Assembly (NCBI GenBank): GCA_945787785.1
Contig: CALZIO010000022.1
Coordinates: 1-41,588, forward strand
Reading direction: 5' to 3'
Source: an uncultured Chromatiaceae bacterium
GTDB lineage: Bacteria; Pseudomonadota; Gammaproteobacteria; Tenderiales; Tenderiaceae
Length of the DNA stretch: 41,588 nt
Shown here: in pieces, positions 1 through 7,876 of the stretch
How positions within the stretch are numbered: position 1 is the stretch's first letter
Layout of the letters: every line of letters begins with the position of its first letter
The notes under the pieces: model-generated
What the model was told of the DNA's origin: nothing
The model's database searches: none
Seen by the model: the letters and a program-made list of their open reading frames with translations, nothing else
Program-made: the position numbers and the translations under genes

Positions 1-2
1 TA

Positions 3-137
3 TCGGTCAGAAATATGTTGCGCGGTGATGAAAATGCGCGGGCTGAGCATCGAAATCAAGGCAAGGGTATATTGATTGCCCGAGGCTTGGTGATTCTGTC
101 GTCTAGCATGTTGATTGAACCCGTCGATCAAGTATAG
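3..137 (+). CDS. Possible 3' end of an unidentified gene entering from the left edge
   Basis: A reading frame is open from the left edge to a TAG at 135-137, giving about 44 residues that include a short hydrophobic stretch (GLVILSSSMLI). I recognise no family. It may be the tail of an upstream gene or chance. Its end lies 36 bases before nsrR, so a real gene would sit directly upstream of that regulator on the same strand. Confidence 0.2.
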   Translation, partial: SVRNMLRGDENARAEHRNQGKGILIARGLVILSSSMLIEPVDQV

Positions 138-138
138 A
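111..138 (+). promoter_or_regulatory. Possible sigma-70 promoter for nsrR
   Basis: TTGATT at 111-116 and TATAGA at 133-138 are separated by 16 bases, each matching four of six consensus positions. The -10 lies about 36 bases before the nsrR start. It overlaps the end of the open frame from the left edge, so it is only tentative. Confidence 0.25.
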
Positions 139-173
139 GTAGCCTCTTTCAATTAGATAACTCTGGCCAGATC

Positions 174-629
174 ATGCAGCTGACGCTTTACACTGATTAT
201 TCTTTGCGGGTGCTGATTTATTTAGGTATGCGTCCGCAACATCGGGCGACAATTGCTGAAATTGCCGATAGCTATAAGGTTTCGCGAAATCACCTGGTAA
301 AGGTGGTGCATAATCTTTCCAATATGGGGTATATCAAAACCACTCGCGGCCGTGGTGGCGGCATGTTGCTGGCCTATAAACCAGAAGAGATCAATATCGG
401 CGAAGTGATTCAAAAAACCGAGCCTAATTTCAATATGGTCGAGTGCTTTGACAAGGAAAGTAATACGTGTCCCATTGCTCCGGGCTGTGCATTGATCAAG
501 GCGCTAAAGGTGGCCAAGTCCAGTTTTCTTGATGTTCTAAATCAATACACATTAGCGGATGTGGTTGCCAATGCCGATGAGCTGGCGGCCCTGCTGCAGG
601 TAGACGTAAAGTCGATTAGTATGGACTGA
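174..629 (+). CDS. nsrR: Rrf2-family nitric-oxide-sensing repressor NsrR
   Basis: The 151-residue protein has the full Rrf2 length: an N-terminal winged helix-turn-helix (about residues 1-65, beginning MQLTLYTDYSLRVLIYLG, with recognition segment VSRNHLVKVVHNL) and the NsrR cysteine triad C91, C99 and C105 in the context CPIAPGC. Asp8, the fourth cluster ligand reported for some NsrR proteins, is also present. Members bind a [4Fe-4S] cluster that reacts with nitric oxide and then release promoters of NO-detoxification genes such as hmp. No such target lies beside it here, so its regulon must be elsewhere. The start has no clear Shine-Dalgarno sequence but matches the usual family N-terminus. 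The 3' end overlaps convergent rsgA by 14 bases. IscR is less likely, because it has a different cysteine spacing. Confidence 0.88.
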   Translation: MQLTLYTDYSLRVLIYLGMRPQHRATIAEIADSYKVSRNHLVKVVHNLSNMGYIKTTRGRGGGMLLAYKPEEINIGEVIQKTEPNFNMVECFDKESNTCPIAPGCALIKALKVAKSSFLDVLNQYTLADVVANADELAALLQVDVKSISMD

Positions 630-1608
630 GCTTTTGGTTCAGTGATTCCAGAATTTCCAAATAGTTTTCATAACGGCACTGACTAATCTCGTTGTCTGCG
701 ACGGCCTGTTTGACTGCACACTGCGGTTCAGCCTTGTGCAGGCAATTATGAAACCTGCACTGGTTGAAATAGCTGCGGAACTCAATAAAGTTAAATGCCA
801 GCGCTGCCGGCTCTATCCTGGTCAGGCCAAACTCTCTTACACCGGGTGAGTCAATCAGATCACCACCACTGCTGAGATGATATAAGGTGGTTGCTGTGGT
901 GGTGTGTTTACCTTTACCCGATGAGGCCGAAACCTCGCCTACACGTATCTCATTATCTGAAAGCAGGCTGCGTATTATTGATGATTTGCCAACTCCCGAC
1001 TCGCCAACAAAAACGCTGATCTGATGTTGTAGTTGTTGGGTCAGTTGCTCAAGGCCGCGTTCCTGTTTCGTGCTGGTGTGAATCAGCTGGTAGCCAATAG
1101 ATTTATAATGATTAACGTCTGACTCAAGTTGTTTTCGCTCACTCTCGGTAAGTAAGTCATACTTGTTTATTATGATCACCGGGGTGATATCCAGGCTTTC
1201 AGCGGCAACCAGATAGCGATCGATCAGGTTGTGATTAAGGTGATAGTTCTCATCGGTTAATCCTTTGACAGTAAAGACTATAATGATCTGATCGATGTTG
1301 GCCGCAATCGGTTTTTCGCGACCGATGTCGTCAGGTCGGGCAAGCAAGGTATGCCGTGGCAAAACCTCAACAATGATCCCTTCATTATCATGAGTCGCTT
1401 GCCATGAGATTTGATCCCCGCAAACCACAGCGCCAAATTTGCGTCTCGAAGTACAACGATAAACCGTACCATTGTCATCTTCTACATCCACTTTGGCGCC
1501 ATAACAAGCGACGACCTGGCCGCTGTTAAACTCATCTGTAATGGCGTTGTTGGAGAGTTCTTTTTGTTGTTGCTGTTGCTGACGATGTGGCGAACGCTTG
1601 CGTGACAT
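616..1608 (-). CDS. rsgA: Ribosome small subunit-dependent GTPase A
   Basis: This 330-residue circularly permuted GTPase helps late 30S subunit maturation. An N-terminal OB fold (about residues 30-95) precedes the permuted G domain: G4 NKYD at 148-151, then P-loop GESGVGKS at 202-209, then G3 DSPG at 253-256. The C-terminal zinc knuckle has C284, C289, H291 and C297 (CX4CXHX5C). The length is normal for the family. The basic N-terminal tail contains a run of glutamines (residues 10-15) encoded by a CAA/CAG tract. Its stop overlaps the end of nsrR tail to tail. In enterics rsgA is often near orn, and orn also lies close here, on the opposite strand. Confidence 0.95.
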   Translation of the reverse strand: MSRKRSPHRQQQQQQKELSNNAITDEFNSGQVVACYGAKVDVEDDNGTVYRCTSRRKFGAVVCGDQISWQATHDNEGIIVEVLPRHTLLARPDDIGREKPIAANIDQIIIVFTVKGLTDENYHLNHNLIDRYLVAAESLDITPVIIINKYDLLTESERKQLESDVNHYKSIGYQLIHTSTKQERGLEQLTQQLQHQISVFVGESGVGKSSIIRSLLSDNEIRVGEVSASSGKGKHTTTATTLYHLSSGGDLIDSPGVREFGLTRIEPAALAFNFIEFRSYFNQCRFHNCLHKAEPQCAVKQAVADNEISQCRYENYLEILESLNQKLSPY

Positions 1609-1629
1609 TCTCAGGCAATCGGAATATGT

Positions 1630-1911
1630 TTAAGGTTTGGGGAACTTGTAATAGCTAATATTAAGATAATCGATCACCTGATTGATTTGTGTTTCATTCC
1701 AGTGAGCGTTGGCGGCATTTTCGCAAAACTCGACCCTGGCCTGTAATTCAGGAAATGAGTTCAGTATGCTATTACTGCGCGTATATATGTCATTGTCATG
1801 ACACTGCTGACATGATTTGTCGACCAGTGATTGACCTGGGTGCTCTGCTGCATGGCCAAATTGAGACAAGGCGGTTAGCGCAATAAATAGCGTTGTACAT
1901 AATCTTTTCAT
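1630..1911 (-). CDS. Small periplasmic monohaem cytochrome c
   Basis: The 93-residue precursor has a signal peptide (positive MKR, hydrophobic core, likely cleavage after the Ala pair at 21-22) and one haem-attachment motif CQQCH at 34-38. The mature protein is about 70 residues. No methionine follows the haem motif, so the usual Met distal ligand of class I cytochromes is absent. His68 or thereabouts in the NAHWNE segment, or a labile site, could be the sixth ligand; this is inference. A GGAG lies about six bases before the ATG. It is divergent from orn and upstream of rsgA. Its electron-transfer partner cannot be told from context. Confidence 0.8.
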   Translation of the reverse strand: MKRLCTTLFIALTALSQFGHAAEHPGQSLVDKSCQQCHDNDIYTRSNSILNSFPELQARVEFCENAANAHWNETQINQVIDYLNISYYKFPKP

Positions 1912-1992
1912 ATAAACTCCATTTTACTGTTTCACCCATTCTAGCCCATTTTTTAGTTCGATCACAGCTAAGCAAATAGTCGTAACACCCGT

Positions 1993-2008
1993 TAACAATT
2001 GTTAGAAT
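1993..2008 (+). promoter_or_regulatory. Extended -10 promoter with overlapping palindrome upstream of orn
   Basis: TAGAAT at 2003-2008 matches five of six -10 positions and is preceded by TGT, an extended -10 arrangement. A perfect 12-base palindrome TAACAATTGTTA (1993-2004) overlaps its left edge. It sits 32 bases before the orn ATG. No good -35 was found. Confidence 0.35.
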
Positions 2009-2039
2009 GACTTCTACAATCAACGCATTTGAGGATGAC

Positions 2040-2594
2040 ATGGCGCAAAATCAAAATAACCTGATCTGGATCGATCTTGAAATGACAGGGCTTGACCCTG
2101 ATAACGATCTCATTATAGAAATTGCGACTATCGTTACGGATGCCGAGTTAAATATTCTTGAAGAAGGCCCTGAGCTGGCCGTGCATCAGTCTGATGAGGT
2201 GCTTGCAGGCATGGACGAGTGGTGTACTCGTCAGCATGGTCAATCGGGTTTGACCGAAAGGGTCAAGAATAGCCAGGTCAGTGAGCGCGATGCAGAGCTG
2301 CAAACCATCGAATTTCTGCGCAAATATGTGCCAGCCAATACCTCACCCATGTGTGGAAACAGTATTTGTCAGGATCGGCGTTTTTTGTATCGATACATGC
2401 CGGAGCTGGAAAAGTTTTTCCATTACCGCAATCTGGATGTTAGTAGCTTGAAAGAGCTGGCAGCCCGCTGGGCGCCACAGGTGGCAAAAAGTTTTACTAA
2501 AAACTCGTCCCACCTGGCGCTGGATGATATTCGCGATTCGATTCGCGAGCTACAACATTACCGCGAGCATTTTATCAAACTACCAGAAGCCTAG
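2040..2594 (+). CDS. orn: Oligoribonuclease
   Basis: This is the 3'-to-5' exoribonuclease that degrades di- to oligoribonucleotides, including pGpG from cyclic-di-GMP turnover. The DEDDh signature is visible: IDLEMTG near the N-terminus (D and E metal ligands), the middle Asp in the [10 protein letters not shown] segment, and HLALDD near the C-terminus. The start at 2040 (MAQNQNN) is preferred over an in-frame ATG at 2007, because GAGG at 2031-2034 is well placed and the 184-residue product matches the family (about 181). It is transcribed away from the cytochrome c gene. A 342-bp repeat element follows its stop closely. Confidence 0.95.
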   Translation: MAQNQNNLIWIDLEMTGLDPDNDLIIEIATIVTDAELNILEEGPELAVHQSDEVLAGMDEWCTRQHGQSGLTERVKNSQVSERDAELQTIEFLRKYVPANTSPMCGNSICQDRRFLYRYMPELEKFFHYRNLDVSSLKELAARWAPQVAKSFTKNSSHLALDDIRDSIRELQHYREHFIKLPEA

Positions 2595-2610
2595 GGACAC
2601 CCTGATTAAC

Positions 2611-2952
2611 TCGTCATTCCGGCGTAGGCCCATTACTGTCCGGAATAATTAGAGCAGCTATGAGCAGAAGTTATAATCACGACAACATGCTCAAAATAAC
2701 GGCAAATATTGAAAAAATACTCGTCATGCTCGCGTAGGCGGGCATCCAGGGTCTCCGCAGTTAAATAGATTCCGGCCCTTGTGCCCTTTGGGTATTCGCC
2801 GGAATGACGAGCATTAGTTTAGTCTCTTGCCAAAATTTAAATAGTTAAGTCTCAAACACGACTCTTGTTCCTCACACCAGTGTCGTACCTTGCTAATACT
2901 AGATTTCTATTAATTTATTCCGGACAGTCATGGGCGCAGGCCGGAATGACGA
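2611..2952. repeat. MITE-like element with about 42-bp terminal inverted repeats
   Basis: The segment at 2611-2651 (beginning TCGTCATTCCGGC, containing ACTGTCCGGAATAA) is repeated as a near-perfect reverse complement at 2911-2952 (containing TTATTCCGGACAGT, ending GCCGGAATGACGA). They differ mainly in a few central bases. The roughly 260 bases between carry no credible gene. A second inverted pair lies inside, at 2720-2811. The ends resemble the dispersed CATTCC/GGAATG palindromes common in proteobacterial intergenic DNA. It fills the space between convergent orn and queG and could terminate both. No clear target-site duplication was found. Confidence 0.7.
2720..2811. repeat. Internal inverted repeat unit, 92 bp
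   Basis: CTCGTCAT at 2720-2727 is mirrored by ATGACGAG at 2804-2811. The left part also contains GCGTAGGCGGGCATCC, a relative of the GCGTAGGCCCAT core in the outer repeat. The unit looks like an older, diverged copy of the same repeat family nested inside the larger element. Confidence 0.55.
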
Positions 2953-2975
2953 AAAACGAATTGATCAGAGTGGCC

Positions 2976-4052
2976 CTAGGCTTGCTCAAGCGCCCACTGC
3001 ACATGCTCCCGAACCATTGCCGAAGGATGTGTCAGCCTACGGTTTAATGCCTCGGTCACAGTCTCAGTCTTTGGCCCATTTCCCAAGGCAATGGCGATAT
3101 TTCTCAACCATCTCTCGTGACCGATGCGGCGAATGGGAGAGCCTTGCAATTTGTCATTAAACTCGGCTTCATCCCATGCAAACAGATCAAGCAACTGCGG
3201 TGTGTCGAGTTGATGACGCGGCAGAAAGTCATCCTCATGTGACAGCTTGGCAAAACGGTTCCAGGGACAAACCAGCTGGCAGTCGTCACAGCCATAGATG
3301 CGGTTACCCATCAATGGGCGTAACTCAACCGGTATGCTGCCATGTAACTCAATGGTGAGATAGGAAATACAGAGACGGGCATCGAGTTGGTAGGGGGCAA
3401 CAATCGCTTTGGTAGGGCAGATGTCGATACAAGCCTGACAACTGCCACAGTGATCGCTAACACCCTCATCGGTCGGTAATGGCAGATTGATATATATTTC
3501 ACCCAGAAAAAACCAGGAGCCAGCCTCCCGGCTTAGCAGGTTGGTGTGCTTACCTATCCAGCCTAGCCCGGCCTTCTGCGCCAATGCTTTTTCCAATACC
3601 GGGGCACTATCCACAAAAACACGATATTCGTATTTTCCGATACGGGTTTCGATCCAACTGGCTAGTTGTTGTAAACGTTTACGCAGCACCTTGTGATAGT
3701 CACGGCCAAGTGCATAACGTGAGACAAAGCCCAGCTCCGGATTATTCATCACAGTTTCAGAATCTGAGGCGGGGATCAAATAATCCATACGCGCACTGAT
3801 TACCCGAATGGTATTGGGTACAAGTTGCTCAGGCTGAGCACGCTTGTTCTGATTGCGCACCATATAACTCATCTCGCCGTGAAAATTGGCAGAAAGCCAG
3901 TTGCGCAGGTGCTCAGATGCCTGTTGCAGATCGATATTACTAATGCCGATCTGTTGAAAACCTAAGGCCTGGCCCTGTTGTTTGATTCCCGCTGCCAAAG
4001 CAGAGTAGTCGACAGCGTCATCGGGCTGCGGTAATTTGTCATCTTCAAACAT
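2976..4052 (-). CDS. queG: Epoxyqueuosine reductase
   Basis: QueG performs the last step of queuosine synthesis, reducing epoxyqueuosine to queuosine in tRNA wobble position 34 with cobalamin and two [4Fe-4S] clusters. Two ferredoxin-like cysteine sets are visible: CGSCQACIDICP and, after a conserved linker, CDDCQLVCPWN. The conserved segment around VFVDSAPVLEKALAQKAG lies before them. The frame is open further upstream to 4310, but that region runs through the start of nnr. The ATG at 4052 (MFEDDKLPQ) gives 358 residues, close to the usual 360-380. Only six bases separate it from divergent nnr, so the two promoters must overlap the coding starts. The queG/nnr divergence is also seen in enterics. 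Confidence 0.93.
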   Translation of the reverse strand: MFEDDKLPQPDDAVDYSALAAGIKQQGQALGFQQIGISNIDLQQASEHLRNWLSANFHGEMSYMVRNQNKRAQPEQLVPNTIRVISARMDYLIPASDSETVMNNPELGFVSRYALGRDYHKVLRKRLQQLASWIETRIGKYEYRVFVDSAPVLEKALAQKAGLGWIGKHTNLLSREAGSWFFLGEIYINLPLPTDEGVSDHCGSCQACIDICPTKAIVAPYQLDARLCISYLTIELHGSIPVELRPLMGNRIYGCDDCQLVCPWNRFAKLSHEDDFLPRHQLDTPQLLDLFAWDEAEFNDKLQGSPIRRIGHERWLRNIAIALGNGPKTETVTEALNRRLTHPSAMVREHVQWALEQA

Positions 4053-4058
4053 AACTTT

Positions 4059-5546
4059 ATGATACCCGCTATGAGTCGATTGCCATATACACTTTATCGT
4101 GCTGCTGATGTTAGAGAGTTGGATAGAATCGCCATTCAGCAATATGGCCTGCCCGGAATTGAATTGATGAATCGCGCCGGCAGTGCCGTTTTCGATGAGC
4201 TTTGTAGCCGCTGGCCTGAGGCAACTCATATCGCGGTGGTTTGTGGTGCCGGCAATAACGCAGGTGATGGTTATGTGGTCGCACGTTTGGCCAAAGAAAA
4301 GGGATTTCAAGTCACCCTGTTTGCCGTAACCGATCCAGATGAGCTGAAGGGTGATGCCAAAACTGCCTGGGGTGCGGCACAGGCGGCGGGATTAGTTGCC
4401 AGGGTGTTTGACGCGGCCGTATTAAAAACAACCGATGTTATTATCGATGCAGTGTTTGGTACTGGCCTGGATCGGATGGTGGAAGGTCGTTGGGCTGAGG
4501 TGATTAATCAGATAAATGTGTCCGGCGTGCCGGTATTGGTGGTGGATATTCCCTCAGGTCTGCATGCCGACACAGGATGTGTTTTGGGTACCGCAGTGCG
4601 GGCCGAGTCAACAGTGAGTTTTATTGGTCTCAAGCAAGGCATGTTTACTGGCTCAGGTCCAGAGTGTAGTGGTGTTGTCAGCTATGATGATTTAGGTGTG
4701 CCCGATGCCGTCTTTGAAAATGTTGCTCCGGCATCTGAACGTATCGATTGGTTGAGATTGAAATCACGCCTGCCGAAACGACAAAAGACCGCACATAAAG
4801 GTCAGCATGGCCATGTGTTGGTGGTTGGTGGTAACTATGGAATGGCAGGTGCGGTACGTATGGCAGCCGAGGCGGCGGCACGTGTCGGTAGTGGTTTAAC
4901 CACAGTGGCGACACGTCCCGAACATGTGGCTGCTATGGCGGCCGCCAGACCAGAAGTGATGTGGCGTGGTGTGACATCAAACTCTGAATTACGTGATGCC
5001 TTGCAACGTGCCACGGTTGTCGCCATTGGCCCAGGTTTAGGGCAAGACGCCTGGTCAAAGTCATTATTCGAAACAGTACTTGAATCCGGCTTACCGTTGG
5101 TTGTTGATGCAGATGCCCTGAACTTGTTAGCGGCGGATCCATGCCAATCAAGTAACTGGATTCTAACGCCTCATCCCGGTGAAGCAGCTCGTTTGTTAAA
5201 TACCGAAATAAATATAATCAACCAGGATCGATTCAGCACCTTCTCTCAGTTGCATGAACGTTACTCCGGTAACATCGTGTTAAAAGGTGCGGGCACTCTT
5301 GTAAGTGGTGACAATGATGAAGTCGCCCTGTGCAGCGACGGTAATCCCGGTATGGCCACGGGTGGTATGGGCGATGTGTTAACGGGTGTGATCGCAGGCT
5401 TAGCTGCCCAAGGTTTGAGTTTGACTGACGCGGCAAAGATGGGTGTGTGTCTTCATGCGGCGGCGGCAGATAAAGCTGCTATTAGTGGTGAGAGAGGAAT
5501 GCTGGCTGGTGATGTTGTTAATGCGTTAAGAGGGTTGGTGAATTGA
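4059..5546 (+). CDS. nnr: Bifunctional NAD(P)H-hydrate epimerase / ADP-dependent NAD(P)H-hydrate dehydratase
   Basis: The 495-residue protein repairs hydrated NADH and NADPH. The N-terminal YjeF_N epimerase domain (about 1-215) shows the glycine-rich GAGNNAGDGYVVARL and VDIPSGL. The C-terminal ribokinase-like dehydratase domain (about 235-490) shows LTPHPGE, KGAGT and the catalytic NPGMATGGMGDVLTG. The length matches fused enterobacterial Nnr (about 515). The start may be 4059 or the ATG at 4071 (MSRLPYTLYRA). Neither has an obvious Shine-Dalgarno sequence. The tsaE gene that often follows nnr is absent. The downstream neighbour hpnE is convergent, with a hairpin between them. Confidence 0.94.
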   Translation: MIPAMSRLPYTLYRAADVRELDRIAIQQYGLPGIELMNRAGSAVFDELCSRWPEATHIAVVCGAGNNAGDGYVVARLAKEKGFQVTLFAVTDPDELKGDAKTAWGAAQAAGLVARVFDAAVLKTTDVIIDAVFGTGLDRMVEGRWAEVINQINVSGVPVLVVDIPSGLHADTGCVLGTAVRAESTVSFIGLKQGMFTGSGPECSGVVSYDDLGVPDAVFENVAPASERIDWLRLKSRLPKRQKTAHKGQHGHVLVVGGNYGMAGAVRMAAEAAARVGSGLTTVATRPEHVAAMAAARPEVMWRGVTSNSELRDALQRATVVAIGPGLGQDAWSKSLFETVLESGLPLVVDADALNLLAADPCQSSNWILTPHPGEAARLLNTEINIINQDRFSTFSQLHERYSGNIVLKGAGTLVSGDNDEVALCSDGNPGMATGGMGDVLTGVIAGLAAQGLSLTDAAKMGVCLHAAAADKAAISGERGMLAGDVVNALRGLVN

Positions 5547-5563
5547 AGCGGTAAGGCTTCAAT
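5542..5563. terminator. Hairpin between convergent nnr and hpnE
   Basis: ATTGAAGC (5542-5549) pairs perfectly with GCTTCAAT (5556-5563) around a six-base loop. It starts within the nnr stop codon and ends six bases before the hpnE stop. No strong T-run follows on either strand, so it may be a weak bidirectional terminator. Confidence 0.4.
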
Positions 5564-5568
5564 GTTTG

Positions 5569-6903
5569 TTAACGCACAGCACGTGCCGATGAACTAGTTG
5601 CCCTTTCTGCCAATAACGATCTGGCACTCATTATGCCGCTTTTCACTGCGCCTTCAAGTATTGAAGGGTAGCCTGTGTTGAGATAATCACCGGCCAGCCA
5701 TAATCCTTTAATGGGGGTTCTTGTTTCAGGCCGTTTTTCCTGAACTGTTGTATCGCAGCTGAGCGTGGCGCGTTTTTCTCGTAATACCCGCCATTTAATT
5801 GGTTCAGGCCATTTGGGGTAAAGCCTTGCCAGTTCATCTATTACAACGGTTGCAAGTGATTCATTCTCCATGTTCATATGTTCGCCCGGACCGCAAATGA
5901 CCACGGCCATTAAACCTGGCTGTCCATTCATGCAGCGATCAAAGACCCAGTGAGCCATACTATCAACGAGGCCAATAAACTCAGTGCCGAGTGAAGCTGT
6001 ATCCGGGTATTGGATGTAAATGGTGCAGATTGGGTGATGATTAAACTGTTCCAGGTCATGGCTGATCTGTTGAGTCGCTTCATGCTCGGCCAGCAATTTT
6101 TGAGTTATCCAGGCGGGTGTGGCGAGTATTAACTGGTCACAAGACAGGTAGGTTTCATCCATGTAAATGCCCTGTAGCTGGTTATTTTCAACTGCCAATC
6201 CTGTGATGCGCTGGTTGAGGTGAATGCTGCCGTCATGTTGTTCAATGTACTGTTTGGCGAATGTCGGTAAACAGGCTGATAAGGGTGGAAGTATAAACAG
6301 CAGGTCAGAATCATCGCGCTCACGAGCAAAGTTTTTTCTTAGGATATGGATAAAGACCTTAGTTGATGCTTCTTTGATCGGTGTGTTGAGCATGGCAAGG
6401 CAGAGTGGTTGCCACAAATATTGAATTAAGCGGCGGGTCTGGCCATTTTGTAGTAACCACTTTTCCAGTGGCAGATCGTCGGTGATTGAAAATTTGTCAC
6501 GGATTAATCTAGCGCCTAGTCGCAGTGCAGTGCCGCGTTCATGCAGGTCCAGGCCCTTGGTTCGCATTAGCCCCCAGAGTAGATGGACCGGGGCTGCGAC
6601 GTTGGGTACCCGTAACATGACTTTACTATTATCTGCCGAATGCATTTCAAACTCGAGCAGTTTGCGCCTGGCGATCTTGCGTTCATCCACGCCGAGCATA
6701 TTGAATAACTTGAGGGTGTTGCGATAGGCGCCAAGCATCATGTGTTGGCCGTTGTCGATATACCACTCATCATCGATGATTGAGCGGGCACGCCCACCGA
6801 GTTGTTTGCTGGATTCAAATAGGTCTACGGAAATGTCCTGCTGGCTAAGTGTTGCTGCTGCAGCAAGACCGGCCCAACCACCTCCAGCAACAACTGTCTT
6901 CAT
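5569..6903 (-). CDS. hpnE: Hydroxysqualene dehydroxylase
   Basis: This FAD-dependent amine-oxidase-family enzyme converts hydroxysqualene to squalene in the bacterial HpnC-HpnD-HpnE route. The N-terminal dinucleotide-binding motif is VVAGGGWAGLAAA, followed by the FAD ribose-binding ESSKQLGGRAR. The C-terminal FAD motif is GLWLAGDYLNTGYPSILEG. The ATG at 6903 (MKTVVAGG) is preferred over the in-frame ATG at 6918, because it overlaps the hpnD stop as ATGA, indicating translational coupling. The 444 residues are typical. Carotenoid desaturases share the fold, but the coupling to hpnD supports HpnE. Confidence 0.88.
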   Translation of the reverse strand: MKTVVAGGGWAGLAAAATLSQQDISVDLFESSKQLGGRARSIIDDEWYIDNGQHMMLGAYRNTLKLFNMLGVDERKIARRKLLEFEMHSADNSKVMLRVPNVAAPVHLLWGLMRTKGLDLHERGTALRLGARLIRDKFSITDDLPLEKWLLQNGQTRRLIQYLWQPLCLAMLNTPIKEASTKVFIHILRKNFARERDDSDLLFILPPLSACLPTFAKQYIEQHDGSIHLNQRITGLAVENNQLQGIYMDETYLSCDQLILATPAWITQKLLAEHEATQQISHDLEQFNHHPICTIYIQYPDTASLGTEFIGLVDSMAHWVFDRCMNGQPGLMAVVICGPGEHMNMENESLATVVIDELARLYPKWPEPIKWRVLREKRATLSCDTTVQEKRPETRTPIKGLWLAGDYLNTGYPSILEGAVKSGIMSARSLLAERATSSSARAVR

Positions 6904-7766
6904 TTTTTGCGCTTCCATTGCCGGTAGCGTTTTTTCTCCTGCCGTGAGGTACGCCAGGCAAGCCAGAGTTTACGCAGTGGGGTTAAGGAGATGCGTTGGT
7001 CGAGGACCCGATAGTTATCGTTTTTGATTTCTTTCAGGGTTTCCTGGTAAATGGCGGCCATGATAATGCCACTGCGTTGTGAATAGCGATCCACTTCAGG
7101 TAACTGATCAAACGCCTTCTGATAATACTCTTGGGCACGCTTGGCCTGAAAGGCCAATAGCTCTCGTGCATTGTCACTCATTTTGTGATCCAGGATTTCA
7201 TCCTGTGACACATTAAAGCGTTGCAGTTCATCTTGGGGGAGGTAGATCCTACCTCTGGCCGCGTCTTCGGCGACATCACGCAGGATGTTGGTGAGTTGAA
7301 AGGCCATTCCAAGGTTGTGCGCATACTTGAGTGTTTGGCGGTCCTGATAGCCAAAGATCTCGGCCGCCATCAGGCCCACCACTGAAGCAACGCGATAACA
7401 GTAGAGACTTAAATCCTTGAAGCTGGCATAGGTGAATTCTTCCAGGTCCATGGCCATGCCATCGATGATTTCAATAAAATGTTCCTGTGGCAGATCGAAC
7501 TGTTTTATTGAAGTTTGTAAGGCCTGTGTGACAGGGTGGGTGGCAGTACCGTTAAACAGGTTAGTGATTTCAGTGCGCCACCATTCAAGTTTATTGCTGG
7601 CCAAACTGGGGTCGCTGCATTCATCGACCACGTCGTCGACTTCACGGCAAAAGGCGTAGAGGGCAATAATAGCCTGCTTCTGATGGGGCGGTAGAAATAA
7701 GAAACTGTAATAAAAACTCGAGCCGCTTTTCGCCGCTTTATCCTGGCAATATTGATCTGGTGTCAT
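6900..7766 (-). CDS. hpnD: Presqualene diphosphate synthase
   Basis: The 288-residue protein belongs to the squalene/phytoene synthase family, which condenses two farnesyl diphosphates. Both aspartate-rich motifs are visible: DDVVDE near residue 43 and DVAED near residue 163, the latter in the family signature around NILRDVAEDAARGRIYLP. The N-terminus around SGSSFYYSFLFLP fits the HpnD subgroup. It is coupled by a four-base ATGA overlap to hpnE, so the pair likely makes hydroxysqualene-derived squalene for hopanoids or other triterpenes. HpnC, the third member, is not in the window. A phytoene or dehydrosqualene synthase role is the alternative. Confidence 0.87.
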   Translation of the reverse strand: MTPDQYCQDKAAKSGSSFYYSFLFLPPHQKQAIIALYAFCREVDDVVDECSDPSLASNKLEWWRTEITNLFNGTATHPVTQALQTSIKQFDLPQEHFIEIIDGMAMDLEEFTYASFKDLSLYCYRVASVVGLMAAEIFGYQDRQTLKYAHNLGMAFQLTNILRDVAEDAARGRIYLPQDELQRFNVSQDEILDHKMSDNARELLAFQAKRAQEYYQKAFDQLPEVDRYSQRSGIIMAAIYQETLKEIKNDNYRVLDQRISLTPLRKLWLAWRTSRQEKKRYRQWKRKK

Positions 7767-7876
7767 TATTTTGTTTTTGTAGTACTGAGAAAAGAGCCCA
7801 TAGCATACATAACTCGTCGCGATGTTGCGAGCTGATAAACCCCAGCAATTAGGTGTTGTTTTTCAGGGGGAGGGGG

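Noticed and set aside
2865-3160. Two small plus-strand frames over the right end of the repeat element and the queG tail
   Set aside because: They run through the inverted repeat and antisense to the real end of queG, and have no motif.
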